In this document: piece by piece, positions 7,787 to 13,867 of the stretch
Layout: every line of letters starts with the position of its first letter
Numbering within the stretch: position 1 is the stretch's first letter
From: CAZYWA01 sp964650975 [NCBI: uncultured bacterium]
Lineage (GTDB): Bacteria; JADJOY01
DNA: 23,095 nucleotides
Direction of reading: 5' to 3'
NCBI GenBank assembly: GCA_964650975.1
Contig: CAZYWA010000055.1
Span: 1-23,095, forward strand
Translations under genes and position numbers: made by a program
Notes under the pieces: generated by a model
What the model was told of the DNA's origin: nothing
Database searches by the model: none
Seen by the model: only the letters and a program-made list of their open reading frames with translations

Positions 7787-8353
7787 TCACGCTCCGACGA
7801 CACCGTCGAGCTGGGGTTTCACCTCGCGCTCGAAGCAATCGGGACAGATCGAATGGCTAAAGCGCGACTTGGTGTGCGAGGTGATGAAGTCCTCGAGCCG
7901 CTGCCACAGCCACCCTTCGGTGCGAATCCGCCGGCAATACGAGCAGATGGGCAACAGCTCGCGAAGCTGACGGACCTCGGTCTGCAGCGAAACGATTCGC
8001 TCGGCGACCCGGGTGCGCGCCGCCACCACCTCGAGATCGAGCGGCTTGCTCATGAAATCGTCGGCACCCGACTGCAGCGCCTCGAGGTAGCAGCCTTTCC
8101 CGCCCAGGATCGTGAGCATGATGATGTAGGTGTAGGCGGGGCGCTTCTCGCTTCGCACCCAGCGGCACAGCTCCGGCCCGTCGATGCCGGGCATGATCCA
8201 GTCGGAGATCAAGAGCTGCGGGGCGCTTTCCCGGTACATGTCCCAGGCCGTCCGCCCGTCGGGGGCGGTGCGCGCGTCGTGTCCCAGCTGGCGGAGCTGT
8301 TCCGACAGCACACTCCGCGCGACCGGATCGTCATCGGCAATCAACACGTTCAT
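7787..8353 (-). CDS. Response regulator with C-terminal four-cysteine module
   Basis: 188 residues. A receiver domain (1-120) has the acidic pocket Asp7-Asp9 (LIADDDPVAR), phospho-acceptor Asp51 (LLISDWIMPGIDG) and Lys103 (DFMSKPLD). A short helix (120-135) leads to a module with two Cys pairs, ICSYC (Cys137, Cys140) and ICPDC (Cys170, Cys173), spaced by about 30 residues with GWLWQRLEDFITSHT between them. This tail occurs at the end of a number of response regulators and PAS proteins and looks like a metal-binding knuckle; its role is unknown to me. There is no DNA-binding or enzyme domain. The ATG at 8353, with AGAGGAG about 7 bases upstream, is used because the receiver begins right there. 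It is the first gene of the phosphorelay operon and its likely end target. Confidence 0.92.
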   Translation of the reverse strand: MNVLIADDDPVARSVLSEQLRQLGHDARTAPDGRTAWDMYRESAPQLLISDWIMPGIDGPELCRWVRSEKRPAYTYIIMLTILGGKGCYLEALQSGADDFMSKPLDLEVVAARTRVAERIVSLQTEVRQLRELLPICSYCRRIRTEGWLWQRLEDFITSHTKSRFSHSICPDCFEREVKPQLDGVVGA

Positions 8354-8389
8354 GAAGCACTCCTCTGGCGATCTGAGCAGCGAGGGCCG

Positions 8390-8405
8390 TGCAGGAACCG
8401 CGCCA
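8390..8405 (-). promoter_or_regulatory. Probable sigma-54 promoter for the phosphorelay operon
   Basis: On the minus strand TGGCGCGGTTCCTGCA matches TGGCAC-N5-TTGCA with two mismatches (A>G in the -24 block, first T of the -12 block to C). The GG and GC are 10 bases apart as required. Transcription would start near 8379, about 26 bases before the ATG at 8353 and just upstream of its ribosome site. It lies in the only non-coding gap between motB and this operon. Confidence 0.6.
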
Positions 8406-8427
8406 ATGCCTCGATCCCTCGATTCGC

Positions 8428-9417
8428 TCAACCGCTCGGATTCCGGTCGTGCAGCGCGTCGCCGAACGGCAGCGGCATGCCCTTGAGCTCGCCTGGCGCC
8501 GGTCCGATCGGTGGATGCATTTCCGCGCTGACTATCGCCGGATTGTGCGCCGCGCCCGCGGTTACGTCGCCGGAGGCCGCGCGCGTCTCCACCGCTCCCC
8601 GCGCCGCGGAGTCACCGGATTCCGCCGCCGGCCCGCTGCCGTCGCCCTCGTCGTCGGGCGTCCGCAGCAGGGTCACGGTGATCCGCCGGTTCACCGTGGC
8701 CCACGGATCGCCGGGCGCCGCCAGCTGCCGATCCGCCCGCCCGACGACGCTCGCGAACCGCGCGGCCTGGACGCCGTGGCCCTCCAGAAAGCGCCGCGAG
8801 GCGTTCGCCCGGTCGGACGAGAGCTCCCAGTTCGAGTAGCCGGTGGCGGTCACGTAGGGCCGCGCGTCGGTGTGACCTTCGATCTGGATCGGGTTCGCGA
8901 GCGGGCCGAGAGTCGTCGCGATGAGCTCCAGCAGCTGCTCGAAGCTCGGCGAGGGACGCGCGCTGCCCACCGCGAAGAGCTCGTGCTGCGCTTCCTCGTG
9001 GATGTCGATGACCAGCCCCTCGGGTCCGAGCTTGAGCGTCACCTGCCCTTTCAAGTCCTTGAGCTCCGGCGACTCCTCGAGCTTCTTCTGCAGCTCGCGG
9101 CGGGCCTTCTCGAGCGCGCGATCGATTTGCTTGACCGCAAGCTTCGAGACGTCGTTCATGACCCCGGCGCCGCCCTGCACCACGCCCCCACCGACCGAAA
9201 CCGACTGGATCCGGAACGGTCCGTCGGAGCGGAAGAAGTTGGCCACCGCCTCCTTCTTCTCCTTGCTCGCCGAGTTGAGAATCCAGAGGAGCAGGAAGAA
9301 CGCCATCATCGCGGTCGCGAAGTCGGCGTAGGCCACCTTCCATGCGCCGCCGTGGTGCCCGCCGCCGTGCCCGCCGGCTGGCGCGTGGCGACGCCTTCTT
9401 GGTTTGGCGTCCGACAT
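8428..9417 (-). CDS. motB: Flagellar stator protein MotB
   Basis: MotB anchors the stator to peptidoglycan and carries the proton-binding Asp. In this 329-residue protein the single membrane segment is about 27-48 (VAYADFATAMMAFFLLLWIL) with Asp32 as the ion-binding residue, identical in position to the Asp32 of E. coli. A plug/linker (50-135) precedes an OmpA-like peptidoglycan-binding domain (about 140-255: IQIEGHTDARPY, SNWELSSDRANASRRFL, FASVVGRADRQ, VNRRITVTLL). The His/Gly-rich N-terminus (HAPAGGHGGGHHGGAW) is cytoplasmic. Residues 255-329 form a long, probably disordered tail beyond the usual end. The ATG at 9417 lies 11 bases after the motA stop. Motif details (ADFATAMMAFF) suggest a proton-driven rather than sodium-driven motor, which is inference. 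Confidence 0.95.
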   Translation of the reverse strand: MSDAKPRRRRHAPAGGHGGGHHGGAWKVAYADFATAMMAFFLLLWILNSASKEKKEAVANFFRSDGPFRIQSVSVGGGVVQGGAGVMNDVSKLAVKQIDRALEKARRELQKKLEESPELKDLKGQVTLKLGPEGLVIDIHEEAQHELFAVGSARPSPSFEQLLELIATTLGPLANPIQIEGHTDARPYVTATGYSNWELSSDRANASRRFLEGHGVQAARFASVVGRADRQLAAPGDPWATVNRRITVTLLRTPDDEGDGSGPAAESGDSAARGAVETRAASGDVTAGAAHNPAIVSAEMHPPIGPAPGELKGMPLPFGDALHDRNPSG

Positions 9418-9428
9418 GCCAGTCGCCC

Positions 9429-10292
9429 TTACTTGAGGCCGCGCTTGATCTCGGCGATGGCCTGGTTCATCTCTTCGCTTCCCGGCCGCTCCGAGGAATA
9501 GACCACTCGCCGCGCCTGCTCGACCGCCACCGCGGGCGAGGTGCCGTCCGCGAAGGCGACCAGGCCGACCATCACGCACTGCAGGTACTTCGATTCATCC
9601 CGGGAGAGATTCTCGATGCCGGATCCCAGCGGCTGCAGGAAGCCGTACGAGAGCAGGATGCCGAGAAACGTGCCGACCAGCGCCGAGGCCACCTTGTGGC
9701 CCAGCTCGGCCGCCGGGCCATCGAGAGCGCCCATCGCGATCACGATGCCCATCACCGCCGCGACGATGCCGAGGCCAGGCAGCGCGTCGGCCACCTTGCT
9801 CAGCACCGCCGGCGAGACCGCGTTCTCTTCGTGATGGGTGGCGAGGTCGGACTGCAGGATCTGCTCGACCTCGGCCGCCGCGGCGCCGTCGATCAAGAGC
9901 CTGAGCGAGTCGCAGAAGAACTCGACCGCGTGGTGGTTGGCGATGAAGCTCGGCGCCTTCGCGAAGAGCTCGCTCTTGAACGGCTCGGAAACGTCGCTCT
10001 CGAGCGCCAGCATGCCGTTCTTGCGGATGATCGAGTACACCTCGAACTGGAGGCGCAGGATCTCGAGGTAGCTCTGCTTGCCGTAGGGAGATCCCTTGAA
10101 GACTCCCGGGATCTTGCCGACCACGCCCTTCACCACCTTGGGCGGATTGGCGATCAGCAGGGTGCCGACCGCGGCGCCGCCGATGATCAAGAGCTCGGCT
10201 GGCTGCCAGAGCGCGAACGGATGTCCACCCTCGATGAGGTAGCCCCCGAGGATGGAGCCGATCACGACGACGATTCCGACGATCGCGAGCAT
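9429..10292 (-). CDS. motA: Flagellar stator protein MotA
   Basis: Integral membrane subunit of the motor stator, 287 residues, close to the usual length. Membrane segments are at about 2-20, 34-50, 171-190 and 202-222. Key residues match the family: Arg90 and Glu98 in the cytoplasmic loop (SIIRKNGMLALESD), which contact FliG, Pro172 in DALPGLGIVAAVMG and Pro221 in FLQPLGSGIENLS, the counterparts of the prolines needed for torque. The end (MNQAIAEIKRGLK) is typical. The ATG at 10292 starts directly in the first helix; a weak AGGGA lies about 10 bases upstream. It is followed at 11 bases by motB. A sigma-28-like site sits upstream at 10355-10382, between motA and the HDOD gene. Confidence 0.96.
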   Translation of the reverse strand: MLAIVGIVVVIGSILGGYLIEGGHPFALWQPAELLIIGGAAVGTLLIANPPKVVKGVVGKIPGVFKGSPYGKQSYLEILRLQFEVYSIIRKNGMLALESDVSEPFKSELFAKAPSFIANHHAVEFFCDSLRLLIDGAAAAEVEQILQSDLATHHEENAVSPAVLSKVADALPGLGIVAAVMGIVIAMGALDGPAAELGHKVASALVGTFLGILLSYGFLQPLGSGIENLSRDESKYLQCVMVGLVAFADGTSPAVAVEQARRVVYSSERPGSEEMNQAIAEIKRGLK

Positions 10293-10354
10293 GGAGATCG
10301 GTCCCTGGCTTCGTTCCCGCGCCGTTCATCCGGCGAGGTGAGCCTCGGCTGTAG

Positions 10355-10382
10355 GTATCGGCGGAGACGGGGCTCGGCTTGA
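10355..10382 (-). promoter_or_regulatory. Sigma-28 (FliA)-like promoter upstream of motA
   Basis: On the minus strand TCAAGCCG-N12-GCCGATAC resembles the flagellar sigma-28 consensus TAAAGTTT-N11-GCCGATAA, with 7 of 8 matches in the -10 element but a spacer one base longer. Transcription would start near 10348, about 55 bases before the motA ATG. motAB is a classic sigma-28 target. The same architecture recurs at 11425 and 12787. Confidence 0.5.
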
Positions 10383-10388
10383 GCCGGC

Positions 10389-10410
10389 GCGCGTCCCAGC
10401 GCGGGCGCGC
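10389..10410 (-). terminator. GC-rich hairpin between the HDOD gene and motA
   Basis: GCGCG-T-CCC and GGG-CGCGC (plus-strand reading, one bulged base, 5-base loop) form a strong stem 13 bases downstream of the HDOD stop on the minus strand. There is no T tract, so it may attenuate or process the transcript rather than end it. It lies just upstream of the putative motA promoter. Confidence 0.35.
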
Positions 10411-10422
10411 GGGCTTCCGCGC

Positions 10423-11265
10423 TCAGGAGTAGCGCGCCACTCGCTCTTCGAGCCCGTCGGAGACGGCCTGGCGAACCAGGTCGAGGCGCGCCGGCGCGAT
10501 TCCCAACCGCGATGCGGCGGCATCGAGCGCTTCGGCGAGACCCGGCCTCTCTGCGGCGCCGGCCCCGGCGGCCGCGTGCGCGACCATGTCCGCGAGATGC
10601 ACGGCCGCGCCGACCCGATCGTCGCCGGGATCCGCATCGTGGTGATGGGTGATTCCGTCGACGATGGACTCGGGAAGGTCCCAGTCGCGGGCGATGAGCC
10701 CACCGAGCTCGGCATGGTGGACGGAGAGCACCTCGACCTCGGCCTGGAGCTCGGTGAGCCCGCCCTGCTCGCGGGCCTCGCGCAGCACCGTCAGGACTTC
10801 GTCGTCGAGGAAGCGCGCCAGCACCAGCTTGCCGAGATCGTGAAGCAGCGCGGCGCTGAAGGTGCCGGGCGGGACGCTCAGCTTGCCGACTCGAACCAGC
10901 GAGTCGACCGCCAGCGCGCACGCCACCGAATGCCGCCACAGATCGCCCTCGGTCAGCCCGTAGGCCGGGAGTGGCTCGTGGAGCCGCACCTTCACGGCGG
11001 AGCTCATCGCGAGCGCCAGCACCGTGCCGGTCCCCACGCGGTTCACCGCCGCGGACACCGACGTCACCGGCTCGCGGCTCGCGACGGTGGCTGAGTTGGC
11101 ATAGCGCAGCAATCGCGCGGTCAGGGCCTGGTCGAACGACACCAGCTCCACCACCTCGCGCAGGCCCGCCTCCGGATCGGCGGCGACCGCGGCCAGCCGG
11201 GTGGTGGTCGCGGGCAGCGGCTCGAGGTCGTGCGCTTGGGCGATGAGGCGATCGAGGTCGATCAA
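10423..11265 (-). CDS. HDOD domain protein (2), upstream of motAB
   Basis: 280 residues dominated by an HDOD domain: LEPLPATTTRLAAVAADPEA, LVSFDQALTARLLRYANSA, AAVNRVGTGTVLALAMSSAV, the full HD motif SAALLHDLGKLVLARFL (His142-Asp143) and HHAELGGLIARDWDLPESIV with HHHD at 207-210. It is the best-preserved HD motif of the three HDOD proteins in the window. The frame stays open to 11361, but the TTG at 11265 is chosen because AAAGGA lies 7 bases upstream and the domain starts close by; the only ATG nearby is in another frame and stops at once. It precedes motA by 130 bases on the same strand and is divergent from the plus-strand operon. A role in motor or flagellar signalling is inferred from position alone. 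Confidence 0.87.
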   Translation of the reverse strand: MIDLDRLIAQAHDLEPLPATTTRLAAVAADPEAGLREVVELVSFDQALTARLLRYANSATVASREPVTSVSAAVNRVGTGTVLALAMSSAVKVRLHEPLPAYGLTEGDLWRHSVACALAVDSLVRVGKLSVPPGTFSAALLHDLGKLVLARFLDDEVLTVLREAREQGGLTELQAEVEVLSVHHAELGGLIARDWDLPESIVDGITHHHDADPGDDRVGAAVHLADMVAHAAAGAGAAERPGLAEALDAAASRLGIAPARLDLVRQAVSDGLEERVARYS

Positions 11266-11344
11266 GGCATGTCCTTTCGTCCCCGCTTCAGGGTGGCCCC
11301 GGATCAGCGGACGAGCCGCGGGCGCGGCGACTCGTCCGGGAAGA

Positions 11345-11360
11345 AGCACGAAGCGAGCCA
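11345..11360 (-). promoter_or_regulatory. Probable sigma-54 promoter for the HDOD-motAB unit
   Basis: On the minus strand TGGCTCGCTTCGTGCT matches TGGCAC-N5-TTGCT except for A>T in the -24 block and T>G at the first -12 base; GG and GC are 10 bases apart. Transcription would start near 11334, about 70 bases before the TTG at 11265. It lies inside the divergent intergenic region. Confidence 0.6.
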
Positions 11361-11424
11361 ACTCATCAGGACCGAAATGGCCTTGGACTCCGGGCGCTCC
11401 ACGACTTCAACCTTGCAGCGCGGC

Positions 11425-11452
11425 TCAAGCTTGCGGCAGGTTTTTCCGATGA
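11425..11452 (+). promoter_or_regulatory. Sigma-28-like promoter upstream of the coiled-coil/GGDEF-like gene
   Basis: TCAAGCTT-N12-TCCGATGA resembles TAAAGTTT-N11-GCCGATAA with 6 of 8 matches in each element and the same 12-base spacer as the motA candidate. Transcription would begin near 11459, 41 bases before the ATG at 11500. If translation really starts at the alternative ATG 11449, this site cannot serve that start. Confidence 0.35.
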
Positions 11453-11499
11453 GCGGCATGAGCGGTCCGAAAGTCGGGACCGCCGGATCACCACTCCCG

Positions 11500-12762
11500 A
11501 TGCCCTGGTTCGGCCGACCGAATGCCCGCAAGGGCGAAAGTCCCGGCAAGGCGGCGCAACAGCGCCCGCTTGCGGGGCTGCCCGTCGACGCCGACGCGCG
11601 CCTCAAGGAAATGGTGCTGCGCCAGGACGTCGAGATCGGCGAACTCGAGGCGGTCCAGAAAGAGCTGATCTCGACCCTGGTCTCGCTGATGAATGCGATC
11701 GGCCAGATCTCCGGGGCCGGATTCCAGGTGACACCGCTCGCCAGCGAGGCGCGCACCCTCAGGACACCCGAAGAAGCGGTGATGCTCCGGGAGAGTCTGC
11801 GCGACCTTCTGTTCGAGAGCTGTCTCGCGCCGATCCAGGGCGACGAGCGCGACGCGCTGCACGCGATGGTGCGCCTGCTGCTCGACGAGCTGCGGTCGAT
11901 GGTCGGTGACTGGGGCGCGCTCGCGCCGGAGGTCACGGCGCTCCGCGACGACATCGCCCGCGAGGAGAACCGGTCGCAGCTCGACGGCGCGGTGGTGCGC
12001 TTGAAGGACATCCTGTTCCGGCTCGCGGTGCTGACCCGCGGCTTGACGGAAGAGCGCGACGGCCTGAAGGCGCTGGTGAGCGCTTCGCTGACGCGGTTGC
12101 GCGCCATCGCCGAGTCGATGACGGCCGTGCCGGGCGGCGCCAGCGGAGACTGGCGGGTGCGCGTCGACGCCGCCCTCGAGACCGGCAACATCGCCGAGGC
12201 CAAGAGCGCGCTCGAGGACGAGGGCGCGCGGCTCGCCCAGGAGGTGGCCCGGCTCGGTACCGCCCGGGTGGAGCTCACGGATCTCCTCGCGCAGGCCGAG
12301 CAGCGCATCCGCTCCCTCGAGGACGCGCTCCAGCGCACCGACGTGGTGCTCGACGTCGATCCCGAGACCGGCCTGGGGACCCGCCGCGCGCTCGAAGCAC
12401 TGCTCGCGGACCCAGCTTCGCGCCCGCGCTGGGTGCTGGTGCTGCGCATCGCCAACGCCGCCGCGATCGGCGAGCGCTACGGCGCGGTTGCGCTGGGACG
12501 GGTGCTGCGGGCCCTGGTGGATCGAGCCGCGCCGCTGGTGCCCGACGCCCGAGGCCAGTTCCGGCTCGGCGCGGCGACTCTGGGCGTCACCTTCGCGACG
12601 GCCGATCCGGCGGCGCTCAGCGCCAAGGGCGAGGCGATCGCGGGCGCCGTCGAGCAGACCCGGTTCCTGTTCCGGAGCAACGTGGTGTCCGTGCACCTCG
12701 AGACCGAGGTCATGGAAGTTCCAGCTGGAAACGGTCCGGTCGCGCTGCTCGCCGAAGCCTGA
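11500..12762 (+). CDS. Coiled-coil protein with degenerate GGDEF-like domain
   Basis: 420 residues. Residues 30-280 are mainly helical, with heptad-like stretches (LKEMVLRQDVEIGELEAVQ near 35-55; the region 235-280) and an unrecognised middle. Residues 285-410 follow the layout of a diguanylate cyclase: DPETGLGTRRALEALL (compare D-x-L-T-G-L-x-N-R-R), IANAAAIGERYG (compare D-x-F-K-x-I-N-D-x-Y-G) and FRLGAATLGVTF where R-x-G-G-D-E-F is expected. The catalytic GGDEF signature and the metal-binding Asp are therefore missing, so cyclase activity is very unlikely; a structural or ligand-binding role is inferred. The ATG at 11500 lacks a clear ribosome site; an ATG at 11449 preceded by GCAGG is an alternative adding 17 residues. 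It opens the plus-strand operon, divergent from the HDOD-motAB unit. Confidence 0.72.
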   Translation: MPWFGRPNARKGESPGKAAQQRPLAGLPVDADARLKEMVLRQDVEIGELEAVQKELISTLVSLMNAIGQISGAGFQVTPLASEARTLRTPEEAVMLRESLRDLLFESCLAPIQGDERDALHAMVRLLLDELRSMVGDWGALAPEVTALRDDIAREENRSQLDGAVVRLKDILFRLAVLTRGLTEERDGLKALVSASLTRLRAIAESMTAVPGGASGDWRVRVDAALETGNIAEAKSALEDEGARLAQEVARLGTARVELTDLLAQAEQRIRSLEDALQRTDVVLDVDPETGLGTRRALEALLADPASRPRWVLVLRIANAAAIGERYGAVALGRVLRALVDRAAPLVPDARGQFRLGAATLGVTFATADPAALSAKGEAIAGAVEQTRFLFRSNVVSVHLETEVMEVPAGNGPVALLAEA

Positions 12763-12765
12763 TCG

Positions 12766-12784
12766 AGCCGCGCGAGACGCGGCT
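12766..12784 (+). repeat. Small inverted repeat between the GGDEF-like and CheC-like genes
   Basis: AGCCGCG-CGAGA-CGCGGCT is a perfect 7-base stem with a 5-base loop that begins 4 bases after the upstream stop. There is no T run. It may slow or trim the transcript, or mark the boundary before the putative promoter at 12787. Confidence 0.4.
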
Positions 12785-12786
12785 GC

Positions 12787-12814
12787 TCAAGTCGCGACCG
12801 GCTCCAGCCGAAAC
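12787..12814 (+). promoter_or_regulatory. Sigma-28-like promoter upstream of the CheC-like gene
   Basis: TCAAGTCG-N12-GCCGAAAC has the same TCAAG and CCGA cores and spacer as the sites at 10355 and 11425. The predicted start near 12821 would leave only about 11 bases to the ATG at 12832 (14 to the second ATG), just covering the GGGGG ribosome site, so a functional site would be tight. Confidence 0.35.
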
Positions 12815-12831
12815 CCCGGACCAGGGGGCGC

Positions 12832-13854
12832 ATGATGAAAATCGTCGAAGGTGAAGCGGCCGGGCGAGTCGTCCAGCTGCTGGCGGAAGTGTTCCGCGGC
12901 ACGCTCGAAGCGGTGGGCGGCCTGATCGGGATGAGCGCGCCGGGCAAGGCGCCGGAGGAGCTCCATCGGGTCGAACCCGGGGAGTTCTCGAAGGTCGAGC
13001 GCGAGGAGATCGCGATCCTGGATCTTCCCGCGGAAGGGAAGAACCCGGTCCATTTGGCGATCGGCATCCCGCTCGACGGGGCGGTGGCCCTGGCCGGGTT
13101 CCTCTTGATGAAGGCGCCCGAGATGATCCAGAAGCGGCTGGGCGCCGCGGCGCTCGACGAAACCGAGCAGGATGCGTTCGGCGAGGTCTGCAACATCCTC
13201 GCGGGGTCGATCGAGGGAGTGCTGAGGGCCAACCTCGATCCGTCGCTCAAGCTGCGCCACGGCACGGCACCTCGCTACAAGAAGCCCGCCCAGGATGCCT
13301 TTCTCTCCACGGCCTTCTTCTACGGCGTCGGCCAGGTCAAGCTCGGCGAGCTTCCGCCCTGCTGGATCTACGTGGCGATCGACCCGGCGAGCGCCAAAGA
13401 GGTCGCGGCACCGGACGAGCTGCCGTCCTTCGAGGTGGCCGGCGGAGACGCGGCGGCCGGAGCCGCCGCCACGGCACGGCCGCGCGCGCTCTGCTTCGGT
13501 TCGACGCTGCCCAAGTCGGCGCTCGACGCCATCGGCGCCGACCTGGACGTCGTGAGCTGCGATCACCCCGACGACCTCTTGACCCATGTCCGCAACAAGC
13601 CCCAGCCGCGGGTGGTGCTGATCAGCGTCGGTGGCGCCCAGGGCAACCCGCGCGCCGCGATCGGCCCGGTCGCCGAGAACGCCGCGGCGGTGGGAATTCC
13701 GGTGCTCGCGATCCTCGAGCGCCCCACGCGCAGCGCGGTGGTGCAAGCGGTGCAGGCCGGCGCTCGCCAGGTGCTGGCGATGGCCGGCGCCGGCGAACAC
13801 TTGCGCCAACGGATCGATCTGCTTTCCGGCGAGCGCTTGAAGGCGGCGGCGTGA
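12832..13854 (+). CDS. CheC/CheX-like protein fused to a receiver-like domain without acceptor Asp
   Basis: 340 residues. The N-terminal part (about 10-185) resembles the CheC/CheX/FliY family: a first strand region, then DAFGEVCNILAGSIEGVL, which fits the D-x3-E-x2-N phosphatase signature (Asp114, Glu118, Asn121), with a downstream Pro at 147. CheC-type proteins dephosphorylate CheY-P; whether this one does is inference. A Gly/Ala linker (203-215) leads to residues 217-335, which have the alpha/beta alternation of a receiver (RALCFGSTLPKSALDAIG, PRVVLISVGG, IPVLAILERPTRSAVVQAVQAGARQVLAM), but both the acidic pocket and the acceptor Asp are missing. Two adjacent ATGs (12832, 12835) are possible; GGGGG lies just upstream. 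The next gene starts 13 bases after its stop. Confidence 0.7.
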   Translation: MMKIVEGEAAGRVVQLLAEVFRGTLEAVGGLIGMSAPGKAPEELHRVEPGEFSKVEREEIAILDLPAEGKNPVHLAIGIPLDGAVALAGFLLMKAPEMIQKRLGAAALDETEQDAFGEVCNILAGSIEGVLRANLDPSLKLRHGTAPRYKKPAQDAFLSTAFFYGVGQVKLGELPPCWIYVAIDPASAKEVAAPDELPSFEVAGGDAAAGAAATARPRALCFGSTLPKSALDAIGADLDVVSCDHPDDLLTHVRNKPQPRVVLISVGGAQGNPRAAIGPVAENAAAVGIPVLAILERPTRSAVVQAVQAGARQVLAMAGAGEHLRQRIDLLSGERLKAAA

Positions 13855-13867
13855 GCCGAGGACTTCG

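Noticed and set aside
11290-11306. Second GG-N10-GC pair on the minus strand upstream of HDOD 2
   Set aside because: Only the GG and GC match; the rest of the -24 and -12 blocks differ. The site at 11345 is far better.
11421-11434. Sigma-54-like CGGCTC-N4-TTGC upstream of the plus-strand operon
   Set aside because: GG and GC are 9 bases apart rather than 10, a spacing that normally abolishes RpoN recognition; it also overlaps the sigma-28-like candidate.
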